NCBI GenBank assembly: GCA_015059445.1
Contig: SVAK01000002.1
Coordinates: 60,259-124,258 of the forward strand
Direction: 5' to 3'
DNA from: Bacillota bacterium
GTDB taxonomy: Bacteria; Bacillota_I; Bacilli_A; RF39; UBA660
DNA length: 64,000 nt
Position numbers and translations under genes: made by a program. Below, piece by piece: positions 42,239 to 52,400 of the stretch. Below the pieces are notes generated by a model. The model saw nothing but the letters and a program-made list of their open reading frames with translations. It was not told the origin of the DNA and did not search any database. Within the stretch, counting starts at the first letter, position 1. Each line of letters starts with the position of its first letter.

Positions 42239-45055
42239 TTATTTTTCTTTAGCGAATATTTTCTTTAGAAACTGACCTGTATATGATTTTTCACACTTAG
42301 CAACGTCTTCTGGGGTACCTGTTATAATTACATTACCTCCAAATTTACCACCTTCAGGCCCTAAGTCAATAACGTAATCTGCTTGTTTAATAACATCTAA
42401 ATTATGTTCAATAACAATAACTGTATCACCATTATCAACAATTCTATTTAATACTTCTAATAACTTTTTAATGTCCGCAGAATGAAGTCCTGTAGTAGGT
42501 TCATCCAAAATAAATACTGATTTTCCAGTTGCTTTCTTTTGTAATTCTTTAGCTAATTTAACTCTTCCAGCTTCGCCACCAGATAATGTTGGAGCCCCTT
42601 GTCCTAGAGTAATATAAGAAAGGCCTACATCATACATAACTTGTAATTTATCTCTAACTTTTGGAATATTTTCAAAGAATGGTATAGCTTCGCTAACACG
42701 CATGTCTAAAACATCAGAAATACTTTTTTCTTTAAATTTGACATCTAAAGTTTCTCTATTATAACGTTTTCCACCGCAAACATCACAAGGAACATAAACA
42801 TCTGGTAAAAAATGCATTTCAATTTTTTTAACGCCGTCTCCCCAACATGCTTCACATCTTCCGCCTTTTACATTAAATGAAAATCTGCTCTTATCATAAC
42901 CACGAATCTTTGAGTCTTTCATGTTAGCAAATACATCTCTAATATCATCAAATACCCCTACATAAGTTGCTGGATTACTTCTTGGCGTTCTTCCAATCGC
43001 ATCTTGAGAAATATTTACTACTTTGTCAACATTTTCTATTCCTTTTATTTCCCTACATTTACCTGGAATATCTTTAGATTTATAAAATTCCCTATGCAAT
43101 GTTTTATATAATATTTCATTTACTAATGTTGATTTCCCAGAACCAGAAACACCAGTTACTACAATAAATTTATTTAAAGGAAATTTAACATTAATATTAT
43201 TTAAATTATTTTCTTTAGCGCCCTTAACTTCTAAGAATAATCCATTCCCATTACGATGTTTCTTAGGTATTTCAATTCTTTCTTTTCCACTTAAATATCT
43301 TCCTGTTATACTAGCATCATTTTGCATAACTTCTTCTGGTGTACCTTTAGCTACAATATAACCACCATTATCTCCCGCGCCTGGACCAACATCTACTAAA
43401 TAGTCAGCTTCTAACATTGTATCTGTATCATGTTCTACTACTATTAAAGTATTACCTAGATCCCGCATTTCTTTTAAAGAATTAATTAGTTTTTCGTTAT
43501 CTCTTTGATGAAGACCAATCGAAGGCTCATCTAATACATATAACACACCAGAAAGTCTGCTTCCGATTTGAGTAGCCAGCCTAATACGTTGGGCTTCACC
43601 ACCAGATAATGTTGCAGCATTCCTTGCAAGTGTTAAATAGTTTAAACCTACATTTTTCAAAAAATTTAACCTAGATAAAATTTCTTTTAATAGTAAGTTA
43701 CTAATTTCTTTTTCTTCATTATTTAACTTCAAATTATCCACGAACTCATATAACTCATCAATGGCCATAGTAGTCATGTCATAAATACTTTTATTATTAA
43801 TTTTAACCGATAAAATTTCTTCTTTTAATCTAGTTCCTTTACAATGATTACAGGTGGACTCAACCATAAATCCTTCAATCCATTCGCGTATCCAAGAGCT
43901 ATTCGTCTCAATATAACGCCTTTCTAAATTGTTAACTATACCCTCATATCTAGATTTAGTATTTCTAGTGCTGCCATTTTTAGCTACATAATGAAAATCC
44001 ATAATATCATTAGTTCCATATAAAATTATTTCCAAATCTTTTCTTGACATCTCACTAATGGGAATATCTAAATCAATATTATAATGCTCTGCAACAGTTT
44101 TTAAACTACTAATATACATATTATTATCTAAGTTTATTGCAACAATTGCCCCTTTATTAATACTTTTATTCTTATCCGGAATTATTAAGTCTTCACTTAT
44201 TTTTAGTCTAGTTCCTAATCCCTTACAATCATCACAAGCACCATATGGTGAATTAAAAGAAAACATTCTCGGTTCTAACTCACTAATTGAAAAATTACAA
44301 TAAGGACAGGCATAATTTTCACTCATTAGTACATCTTCTTCGTCGTTTACTCTAATGATGACTAATCCATTAGCCATTTTGCAACTGGTTTCTATCGCCT
44401 CAAAAATTCGACTGCGTTCCTCACTTTTTACCGGCAATTTATCTATTAATACAAAAATATCATCTTTAATATTTTTTGCTAAATTTATTTCATCAGAACC
44501 ACTATACATAACCCCATTAATTTTAATTTTAGTAAAACCTTTACTTCTTAAATCATCAATTAAATCTTTATGAGTACCTTTTGCTCCTCTTATAACAGGA
44601 GCAAAAATTTCTATTTTCGTTCCTTCTTCCATATCTAATACTTTGTTTGTCATTTCTTCAATACTTTGACTTTTAATTGGTATTTTATGATATGGACAAT
44701 ATGGAATACCTATTCTCGAAAACAATAATCTTAAATAATCGTAAAGTTCGGTAATTGTACCGACTGTTGAACGAGGGTTTTTGTTAGTTGTTTTTTGATC
44801 AATAGAAATACTTGGCGATAATCCCTCAATTGAATCAACATCTGGTTTTTCGCTATTACCAATAAATTGCCTAGCATATGCAGATAAACTTTCAACATAT
44901 CTTCTTTCACCTTCAGCGTAAATAGTATCAAATGCTAAACTACTCTTCCCGCTTCCAGAAACACCTGTCATTACTATTAATTTATTTTTAGGAAGTTCTA
45001 AATCTATATTTTTTAAATTATTTTCTCTAGCTCCTCTTATAACTATTTTATCCAT
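42239..45055 (-). CDS. uvrA: Excinuclease ABC subunit A
   Basis: A 938-residue DNA damage recognition ATPase. Two ABC cassettes are visible: Walker A GVSGSGKSSLAFDT at ~31-44 and GVSGSGKSTLVNE at ~630, signatures LSGGEAQRIRLA and LSGGEAGRVKLA, Walker B VLDEPSIGLH and ILDEPTTGLH. Zinc modules CPYCNFSISE... and CEACWGDG...CDVCGGKRY lie at the expected places. Full length for the family. Its promoter contains an inverted repeat that could be an operator (see 45112-45125). Confidence 0.97.
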   Translation of the reverse strand: MDKIVIRGARENNLKNIDLELPKNKLIVMTGVSGSGKSSLAFDTIYAEGERRYVESLSAYARQFIGNSEKPDVDSIEGLSPSISIDQKTTNKNPRSTVGTITELYDYLRLLFSRIGIPYCPYHKIPIKSQSIEEMTNKVLDMEEGTKIEIFAPVIRGAKGTHKDLIDDLRSKGFTKIKINGVMYSGSDEINLAKNIKDDIFVLIDKLPVKSEERSRIFEAIETSCKMANGLVIIRVNDEEDVLMSENYACPYCNFSISELEPRMFSFNSPYGACDDCKGLGTRLKISEDLIIPDKNKSINKGAIVAINLDNNMYISSLKTVAEHYNIDLDIPISEMSRKDLEIILYGTNDIMDFHYVAKNGSTRNTKSRYEGIVNNLERRYIETNSSWIREWIEGFMVESTCNHCKGTRLKEEILSVKINNKSIYDMTTMAIDELYEFVDNLKLNNEEKEISNLLLKEILSRLNFLKNVGLNYLTLARNAATLSGGEAQRIRLATQIGSRLSGVLYVLDEPSIGLHQRDNEKLINSLKEMRDLGNTLIVVEHDTDTMLEADYLVDVGPGAGDNGGYIVAKGTPEEVMQNDASITGRYLSGKERIEIPKKHRNGNGLFLEVKGAKENNLNNINVKFPLNKFIVVTGVSGSGKSTLVNEILYKTLHREFYKSKDIPGKCREIKGIENVDKVVNISQDAIGRTPRSNPATYVGVFDDIRDVFANMKDSKIRGYDKSRFSFNVKGGRCEACWGDGVKKIEMHFLPDVYVPCDVCGGKRYNRETLDVKFKEKSISDVLDMRVSEAIPFFENIPKVRDKLQVMYDVGLSYITLGQGAPTLSGGEAGRVKLAKELQKKATGKSVFILDEPTTGLHSADIKKLLEVLNRIVDNGDTVIVIEHNLDVIKQADYVIDLGPEGGKFGGNVIITGTPEDVAKCEKSYTGQFLKKIFAKEK

Positions 45056-45102
45056 ATTATCACCACTATCTATATAATAAAAATTATAAATTTAACAACA
45101 AT

Positions 45103-45131
45103 ACTATAACAAACGATTGTACGTTAGTCAA
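45103..45131 (-). promoter_or_regulatory. Promoter of uvrA with an internal inverted repeat
   Basis: On the minus strand TTGACT (45131-45126), 17 bases, TATAGT (45108-45103). The spacer holds AACG-N6-CGTT (45112-45125), a candidate repressor site. Confidence 0.6.
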
Positions 45132-45142
45132 ATATTTTAATT

Positions 45143-45172
45143 AAAAAGGCATTGATAAATCAACGCCTTTTT
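45143..45172 (-). terminator. Terminator of the DUF308 gene, with two further hairpins
   Basis: A 14-bp near-perfect stem (45143-45156 with 45159-45172), T-rich on both flanks. Between it and the gene stop are two more small inverted repeats: GTAGAG/CTCTAC (45175-45191) and ATCTTCAA/TTGAAGAT (45201-45217). Confidence 0.8.
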
Positions 45173-45219
45173 CCGTAGAGTAAACCTCTACATTAATATT
45201 ATCTTCAAATTGAAGATTA

Positions 45220-45888
45220 TTATACATCCTTCTTTTTTTTATTTTTCTTACTAGAATTCTTCTTCGAATTATCTTCAGATTCATCATCTTCCACTTTTTC
45301 TTCAAATTCAACTTCTTCAATAATTTCTTCTTTTTCGAACTTTTCAGTTACTAACACTTTTTCTTCGATTGTTTCTTCTGATTTTTCTTTATAGACAAAA
45401 TAACTTATAAAATCAATTAAACCATAAATCATCATAAATAAACCAATGATTGATAAAGCTAAATTTGATACTACAATAATATATAAACCAATAGCTATTA
45501 AAATTAAGCCAACAACTATTAATGCATAAAATTTAGAATCTCTTGCTGTTGTATAAAATGTTTTAAATATCTTTCCAAGACCAGCAACAACTAACCATCC
45601 TCCAACAATAAATCTTAACAAAAGTTCAATTGCATCTGCTAAGAAAATAAATACAATTCCAAGAACTACTGCTGTAATGCCAAAAGCAAATTCGTTACGA
45701 TTAACTACGCCTAATCTTTTATCTTGAATATAATAATTAACCATTTTATATAATCCTACTAAAATGAGAATTCCGCCTAAACAATAGGATACGAACTTTA
45801 CAATTGTTTCAGGATTTAAGAAAATTATCAATCCTAATCCAAAAAATATTAATCCGCCAACAAGTGACAATTTTCCACTTTTTTTCAT
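45220..45888 (-). CDS. DUF308 (HdeD-like) membrane protein with charged tail
   Basis: A 222-residue protein with six membrane helices arranged as three similar pairs (Gly-rich, GGLIFFGLGLIIFLNPE; GITAVVLGIVFIFLADA; GLILIAIGLYIIVVSN), the DUF308 pattern. Residues ~172-222 form a cytoplasmic tail, acidic then Lys-rich (KKNSSKKNKKKKD). Function unknown; E. coli HdeD is linked to acid stress. Promoter TTGCTA-17-TATAAT at 45908-45936. A second DUF308 gene lies at 54.2 kb without this tail. Confidence 0.8.
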   Translation of the reverse strand: MKKSGKLSLVGGLIFFGLGLIIFLNPETIVKFVSYCLGGILILVGLYKMVNYYIQDKRLGVVNRNEFAFGITAVVLGIVFIFLADAIELLLRFIVGGWLVVAGLGKIFKTFYTTARDSKFYALIVVGLILIAIGLYIIVVSNLALSIIGLFMMIYGLIDFISYFVYKEKSEETIEEKVLVTEKFEKEEIIEEVEFEEKVEDDESEDNSKKNSSKKNKKKKDV

Positions 45889-45907
45889 ATAACACCATCC
45901 AATATAA

Positions 45908-45936
45908 ATTATACAATCAATTACTTATTTTAGCAA
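45908..45936 (-). promoter_or_regulatory. Promoter of the first DUF308 gene
   Basis: On the minus strand TTGCTA (45936-45931), 17 bases, TATAAT (45913-45908). Confidence 0.65.
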
Positions 45937-45941
45937 TTTAA

Positions 45942-46733
45942 CTATTCTAAAAAATTATATTTCTTACACAGTTCTTCATATTTTTTATTGTTTTTAAATC
46001 CTTCTAACATTTTTTTATATCTTCCACTTTTTATAACATCTTCTAAATTATCTTCATAAATATTTCCCATCTTAATTATCCCATTAGCATCCAAACAACA
46101 AGGAACAATATCGCCATTAACTAAAATACCAATATGATCTTTTAATGCATAACAAGTCCCCACTTCATTATAATAATCATTTTCTAAATCAGGCCAAATA
46201 AACTCTTTATTAATACTTATAAAAACATTATTTATAATTTTAAAACCCATTTCTAATTTCACTTCTATATTATATCTACTACTCAAATATTTAATCATTT
46301 CGTCATTATATTTATTATTAACCCAAAATCTTAATGAAAAATATGTATTATTACATAAATTATCAATCACATCACATATATTATCCATATATTTTTCTAA
46401 TGTATAATTATATTCATTAGAATAACTATGTAATGATATATTTATTTGTCTAATATTAAGATTATCTTTTATTCTTTTTATTAAATAACCATTAGTAGTT
46501 ATATTTACATAAAAGTTTTTGCTAGCTATATTAATTAATTCATTAATATTAGGATGTAATAACGGTTCACCAGATACATGAAAATATAAATATTTTGTAT
46601 AAGGTTTCAATTTATTTAAAATAAGTTTATAATCATCAATACTTATAAATTTTTTTATACGATTATTTTTAATACAAAAAGAACAATTTAAATTACAATT
46701 ATTTGTTATTTCCAAATACACTTTTTTATACAT
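45942..46733 (-). CDS. Radical SAM/SPASM domain protein
   Basis: A 263-residue protein with the radical SAM cluster C13-xxx-C17-xx-C20 (CNLNCSFC), a SAM-binding SGEPLLHP motif and TTNGYLI. A C-terminal SPASM-like region has Cys in GTCYALKDHIGILVNGDIVPCC and ends MGNIYEDNLEDVIKSG, typical of twitch/SPASM enzymes acting on peptides, proteins or RNA. No small precursor peptide gene lies next to it, so the substrate is unknown. Extended -10 promoter (TGT TATAAT) on the minus strand at 46751-46759. Confidence 0.8.
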   Translation of the reverse strand: MYKKVYLEITNNCNLNCSFCIKNNRIKKFISIDDYKLILNKLKPYTKYLYFHVSGEPLLHPNINELINIASKNFYVNITTNGYLIKRIKDNLNIRQINISLHSYSNEYNYTLEKYMDNICDVIDNLCNNTYFSLRFWVNNKYNDEMIKYLSSRYNIEVKLEMGFKIINNVFISINKEFIWPDLENDYYNEVGTCYALKDHIGILVNGDIVPCCLDANGIIKMGNIYEDNLEDVIKSGRYKKMLEGFKNNKKYEELCKKYNFLE

Positions 46734-46839
46734 AATTACACCTTTTAAATATTATAACAAATTAATTCATAAAAATATAAATATATTAATTTTAATATAA
46801 CTATGTTACAATTAATGTGTACTGAATATGGAGGTAGTT

Positions 46840-48222
46840 ATGTACGATGTAGTAATTGTAGGAGCGGGACCTGCGGGATTATTTGCAGCATATGAATTAA
46901 TAGAAAACAATCCAAATTTAAAAATTTTATTAATGGATAAAGGGAAATTTGCCAAAAATAGAGTTTGTCCAATGAAGAAAAACAATAAGTGTATTAATTG
47001 TAACCCTTGCGGAATACTTTCTGGTTATGGTGGAGCTGGAACATTTTCTGATGGTAAATTGAATTTTATCCCTAAACTTGGTAAATCTGATTTATTTAAA
47101 TATATGAGTATTAGTGCAGCCAACAAATTAATTGATGATACAGAAGTTATATTTAATAAGTTTGGAATGGATAGTAACGTTTATCCAACAAATATGGAAG
47201 AAGCAAAACAAATCCAAGAAAAAATTGCCAAGGAAGGCGCTAATCTTCTTATTATCAAACAAAAACATTTAGGTAGTGATAAACTACCACAATATATCAA
47301 TAATTTTACTGATTATTTAGAAAGTCATGGAGTTGAAGTTTTAGAGAATTCTGACGTTTTAGATATTGAAGAAAATGATAACTATAAAGTATTATATAAA
47401 ATCGGAAAACAAACTAAAGAAGTTAATTCTAAATATGTTATTGTAGCTCCTGGTCGAACTGGTGCTAAATGGATACAAGAACTGGCAGATAAGTATAACA
47501 TTCCATATATATCTCAAAGCATTGAAATTGGCGTAAGAGTTGAAGTAAGAAAAGAAATATTAAAAGAAATATGTAGTGTAATTTATGACCCAACTATTTT
47601 TATCAGAACAAATACTTATAATGATCAAATAAGAACTTTCTGTACTAATCCAGAAGGATTTGTAGCTAAAGAAAATTACTATGGTTATATATGTGTAAAT
47701 GGACATGCCCTAAAAGATGTTAAATCTAATAATTCGAACTTTGCCTTTATTTCAAAAGTTAATTTAACTCACCCTTCAACCAACACTAGAGAATATGGTG
47801 AATCGATTGCGAAAATAGCTAATACCTTAGGGAATGGAAAACCTATTGTACAATCTCTCAAAGATTTAAAAGCTGGTAGACGTTCTACTATAGAACGAAT
47901 TAATAAAGGATTTATTGAACCGACTCTAAAAGATGTTGTAGCAGGAGATCTTGCTTTAGTATTACCTCATCGTATTATCAAAAATATTTTAGAAGGATTA
48001 GAAACCTTAGATAAAATTATTCCAGGAGTTAATAATGGTGAAACACTATTGTATGGTCCCGAAATAAAATTTTTCAGTAATGAAATTACAACTGACAATA
48101 ATATGAAATTGGAAAACCATAACATTTATTTTATCGGAGATGGTGCCGGTAAAGCTGGAAATATAGTTGCTGCTGCCGCTACTGGTTTAATTGCGGCAAG
48201 GGATATTCTTAAAAGAAATTAA
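46840..48222 (+). CDS. COG2509-type FAD-dependent dehydrogenase
   Basis: A 460-residue flavoprotein. The FAD motif VVIVGAGPAGLFAAYEL is at residues 4-20. The family's cysteine-rich stretch RVCPMKKNNKCINCNPCGILSGYGGAGTFSDGKLNF (in short, Cys at ~44-66) precedes the body, and GDGAGKAGNIVAAAATGLIAA closes it. Members are annotated as uncharacterised NAD(FAD)-utilising dehydrogenases; the physiological substrate is unknown. GGAGGTAG supports the ATG at 46840 over that at 46828. An extended -10 (TGT TACAAT, 46804-46812) is the likely promoter. Confidence 0.85.
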   Translation: MYDVVIVGAGPAGLFAAYELIENNPNLKILLMDKGKFAKNRVCPMKKNNKCINCNPCGILSGYGGAGTFSDGKLNFIPKLGKSDLFKYMSISAANKLIDDTEVIFNKFGMDSNVYPTNMEEAKQIQEKIAKEGANLLIIKQKHLGSDKLPQYINNFTDYLESHGVEVLENSDVLDIEENDNYKVLYKIGKQTKEVNSKYVIVAPGRTGAKWIQELADKYNIPYISQSIEIGVRVEVRKEILKEICSVIYDPTIFIRTNTYNDQIRTFCTNPEGFVAKENYYGYICVNGHALKDVKSNNSNFAFISKVNLTHPSTNTREYGESIAKIANTLGNGKPIVQSLKDLKAGRRSTIERINKGFIEPTLKDVVAGDLALVLPHRIIKNILEGLETLDKIIPGVNNGETLLYGPEIKFFSNEITTDNNMKLENHNIYFIGDGAGKAGNIVAAAATGLIAARDILKRN

Positions 48223-48281
48223 TATACAAAAATACTAGAAATTTTGTTAAAAAAAATATTGAAAAAAATAACTTAAAATGG

Positions 48282-48310
48282 TTGACAAAACTAATAAAAT
48301 CGATTAGGAT
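48282..48310 (+). promoter_or_regulatory. Promoter of the putative small RNA
   Basis: A consensus TTGACA at 48282-48287, 17-base spacer and TAGGAT at 48305-48310. The predicted start is near 48317. No ORF follows on this strand. Confidence 0.65.
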
Positions 48311-48316
48311 AGTAAT

Positions 48317-48409
48317 CACCAATTCGGAAATACTGAATTGGTGCTAGTATCACACTAGTCAACCCCTTTTTATTCTTTGAGACCACAAGTTAATGTGGTC
48401 TCGTTTTTT
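48317..48409 (+). ncRNA. Putative free-standing small RNA
   Basis: A ~93-base transcript unit between the promoter and a strong terminator. It contains three hairpins in order: CACCAATTC/GAATTGGTG (48317-48343), CTAGT/ACTAG (48344-48358), a C/T-rich single-stranded stretch AACCCCTTTTTATTC, and the terminator GAGACCACA/TGTGGTCTC followed by GTTTTTT (48379-48409). No start codon with a ribosome site is present. I do not recognise a known RNA class. The unpaired CCCC stretch could be an interaction site (inference). Confidence 0.6.
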
Positions 48410-48420
48410 ATTTAACCAAA

Positions 48421-48445
48421 AAAGGCGAATAGAGACTTCACCTTT
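48421..48445 (-). terminator. Intrinsic terminator of the XRE gene
   Basis: An 8-bp stem AAAGGTGA/TCGCCTTT (one G-U) with a 9-base loop and TTTTT on the minus strand, starting in the stop codon. Confidence 0.7.
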
Positions 48446-49359
48446 TATTCGAAATATATAGACTTTAAAATATTCATCACATCATCTAAATTATAAAAAT
48501 TTTTATTTATCCTAATTGAATAAGTTTCATCTTGATTATATACGCATATTATGTAATCATATTGTCCTTCCATCATATATCCTTCTGTATCATTATTCCA
48601 ATAATAATGCTTACGATTATTTCCGCTAGTATTTATTTCAGTTGCAACAAAATATTCTGCCAAAAATTGTAATTCCATTTTGTTTTTGCTCCGAAATATA
48701 TTTTTTTTGTTTTTATAATTATTTTTAAAATAATTAATTATATCATTTGGGTTATTAATATTATACTTTTTAAAAATTGATTCATAATTAATACCTTTTA
48801 AAAAAACTTGATTGTTAATTAGTGTGGTAAATAATGTTGAATATTTATTAATCTCAATTGCCCGAATCAAACCATAATCATAATTTCCGAAGGAATCATA
48901 TATTAATTCTTCCGGTATGTAGATATTCATGGTTGTAATTTTTTGATTTGCTAATCCTGTGTCAGTTTTAACAAATATTTCTTCTAAATTATCAATGTAG
49001 TTATTCATTAAATCAATATTATAATTATTATCATAATAACATAACAAAAAAATTTTATAGCTAAACCATATCATGAAAACTAGAATAAGAATTAAGGTCA
49101 CAATTATTATTTTTTTTTCTTTATTGGATTTAATTTTCTTGCTAATATCTTTAACCATTTCTTTATCCTCTTTTAACAATACATCCAATGATATATTAAA
49201 TTTGTCACCTATTATTATTAAAGTCTCAATATCCGGATAACACTTATCATTTTCCCAATTAGAAATAGTCTGTCTTGATACACATAAGGTTTCTGCCAAT
49301 TCTTCTTGTGTTAAATTATTTTCATTTCTAATATTAATTATTTTTTTTGATACTTTCAT
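48445..49359 (-). CDS. Membrane-anchored XRE-family regulator
   Basis: A 304-residue protein. Residues 1-62 are an XRE/HTH_3 DNA-binding domain (NNLTQEELAETLCVSRQTISNWENDKCYP, helix-turn-helix near 15-45). A Lys-rich linker leads to one membrane helix at about 85-107. The remaining ~195 residues would be extracytoplasmic, with a Tyr/Asn-rich region and no recognised domain. The layout suggests a one-component sensor with the DNA-binding part inside the cell. AAAGGAA ribosome site. It faces the small RNA gene tail to tail. Confidence 0.8.
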   Translation of the reverse strand: MKVSKKIINIRNENNLTQEELAETLCVSRQTISNWENDKCYPDIETLIIIGDKFNISLDVLLKEDKEMVKDISKKIKSNKEKKIIIVTLILILVFMIWFSYKIFLLCYYDNNYNIDLMNNYIDNLEEIFVKTDTGLANQKITTMNIYIPEELIYDSFGNYDYGLIRAIEINKYSTLFTTLINNQVFLKGINYESIFKKYNINNPNDIINYFKNNYKNKKNIFRSKNKMELQFLAEYFVATEINTSGNNRKHYYWNNDTEGYMMEGQYDYIICVYNQDETYSIRINKNFYNLDDVMNILKSIYFE

Positions 49360-49435
49360 AAAAGAAATTCCTTTCTTGAGTTCATTCTATATTTAAAAAT
49401 ATATTCTTGTCTATCAAATGTATTTTACATTACAA

Positions 49436-49467
49436 AAAAATCACTATATAGAATAATAGTGATTTTT
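49436..49467 (-). terminator. Intrinsic terminator of the PFOR gene
   Basis: A 12-bp stem AAAAATCACTAT/ATAGTGATTTTT with an 8-base loop and a long T run on both strands. Confidence 0.9.
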
Positions 49468-49471
49468 TTTA

Positions 49472-52400
49472 CTAAATGAGTTTTTTATAGTAATTATATC
49501 TTTTAACAGCATTTTCTTTTTGCATTGATAAAAGCGTATCTGCTAATTCTTTATCCTTAATTTTCAATGCTTTAAATCTAACTTCATTATCCAAAAATTC
49601 TTGATATCTATCAAAGTCAGGTTCCTTACTATCAATATATAATTTTTCATCTTCCGGTTTATAATGCATTAATATTTGATAACCTACATCTATCGCTAAT
49701 TTTCCAGCGCCTAATGCACATGACATACCATTCTTTATCCCATGCTCTACACAAGGTGAGTAGGCAATAATTACCGCCGGCCCATTATGTTCCATTGCTT
49801 CTTTAAAAATCTTTATTGTATGCATTATATTGCTTCCTAAAGAAATACTCGCTACATAGCAATTTGGATAACTCATTGCAATTCTAAATAAATCTTTTTT
49901 ATAAGTTTTTTTACCAAAATCAGCAAACTCAGCAACCGCCCCAATTTTACTTGACTTACTAGCTTGACCACCTGTATTAGAATATACTTCTGTATCTAAA
50001 ATTAAACATTTAACATTTTCATTTTGACTCATTACATGGTCTAGTCCACCAAAACCAATATCATATGCCCAACCATCTCCACCTAATGCCCAAACAACAC
50101 GAGATGGTATATAAGAAATTAAATCTTTTAAATCTTTTGGAATATTTTTGTTTTCTAAATTATTTTTTATTTCCGTTGTGATTTTGGCGTCTTCACTGTT
50201 TGCCAACCACTCATTAAATAATGTTTTTACTTCAACATCTACTGAATCTAGGCTCATAGTCATAATTTCTTTTATTCTTTCGCGTTTCTGTTTATATGAT
50301 GTATGAATACCTAAAGCAAACTCAGCATTATCCTCAAATAATGAATTTGCCCAAGGTATACTATAAGGGGTCGCTGGAGCACTACCACCATAAATTGATG
50401 AACATCCAGTTGCATTAGCAATTACTAATTCATCCCCATAAAGTTGAGTTAATAACTTAATGTATGATGTTTCTCCACACCCTGCACAAGCTCCATGAAA
50501 TTTGAATTTATTATTTCTAAGACTTGCTCCTTTCATAGTATACTTGTTCATTATATCCGGATTTTCATATGTATCAAAATATTTTTCTACTATTTCTCTA
50601 TTTTCGCTATTTCCTTCACCAAAGCTTAAAGCATTAGTTGGACAACTCTTAATACACAAACCACACCCTGTACAGTCATATTCGCTAATTGCTAAATAGT
50701 AATGGTTTTCTTTATTACCCATACATTCCTTTCCAACTTTTTCTTTTAATATCAATGGTCTAATAACTCCGTGAGGACAAACTATATTACATTGACCACA
50801 TTCAATACATTTGGCAGGATCCCATAATGGCACTTCATATGAAGTTTTTCTTTTTTCATATTTAGTTAGATTCCAAGGAAATGCCCCATTTCTAAACGGC
50901 ACTAATTCACTTACTTTTAATTCATCACCCATACGAGCATTAATTTTATCAAAAATATTTTTCTTTAATTTAACTTGTTCAGTATTATTAGAAATATTAT
51001 CTAAAATACATAAATTATCTAAAGATGAAGTTAAAGCATTTAAATTATTATTTATAATATCTTCACCTTTGGTAACAAAAGTTTCTTTTATTAATTCGCT
51101 AACTTTGCTATATCCATTTTCTATATTTAATAATTTTAAAATAATAACCTCCATTATTTTATTTATTTTACCATTTATGTTATTTTCAATAGCTATTTTA
51201 GAAGCATCAATATAATATATTTTAATGTTTTTATTTTTAATTATATTTTTAATATCATTCGGCAAAAATTCATTTAAATCTTTTCCCTTTTTAGAAGTAT
51301 TAATTAATAATATTCCATTTTCTTTAATATCTTTCAAAACATTAAATTTGTGAAAATATTCTTCTTTAGTTACTACTACTATTTCTGGATCATTAACATA
51401 GAAAGGTGCGTTTATTAGATTTTTACTCCACCTCAAATTTGATACAGTTACTCCACCACTTTTTTTAGAATCATATTCAAAATATCCTTGAACATAATAA
51501 TCATCTTTAGCAATAATTTTTAATAATTCTTTACTAGCGCTCACCATACCATCAGAACCAAAACCAAAAATTTTTATTTCTCTCGCATTAAGTTTTACTC
51601 CAAAATCATATTCTGGCAAACTTAAATTGGTTACATCATCATTTATTCCAATGATAAAGTTATTTTGAAGATTATCTTCTAGCATTTTATAAACACTATA
51701 AATATGTCTTGGAGTTGTATTTTTACTAGATAATCCATAACGGCCTCCAACAATGTTAATGTTTTTATCTTTTAAGGCACTTACTATGTCTAAATATAAT
51801 GGTTCACCTATACTTCCAGCTTCTTTAGTTCTATCAAGTACTGCAATATTTTTTACTGTATTTGGTAACACATTTAATAAATATTTAACACTAAATGGAC
51901 GATATAAATGAACATTAATAAGTCCCATATTACTTCCGTTTTTATTCATTTCATCTACTACTAATTTAATAGTATCTGTTACACTTCCCATAGCAATAAT
52001 AATGTTCTCTGCATTGTTACTTCCATAGTAATTAAACGGTTTATAATCTGTATGCATTATCTCATTAATACTTTCCATATAACTATTAACTATATCTGGC
52101 ATTTTATTATAAAGTTCATTACGAGCTTCAACTGATTGAAAATAAATGTCTTCATTTTCTGCTAAACCATATTGATGTCCACATCCAACGTTTAATGCTC
52201 TATCTTTAAAATTATTCACTTCATCCCAAGGCACTAATTGCTTTAATTTATCAAAATCAATTTCTTCTATAGTATTTAATTCATGGCTTGTCCTAAAGCC
52301 ATCAAAAAAATGAACAAATGGCAAGCTACCTTTTATAGCAGATAAATGTGCTACAGAGGCTAGATTTTGGGCATCATAAACATTAGAACTTGATAACATA

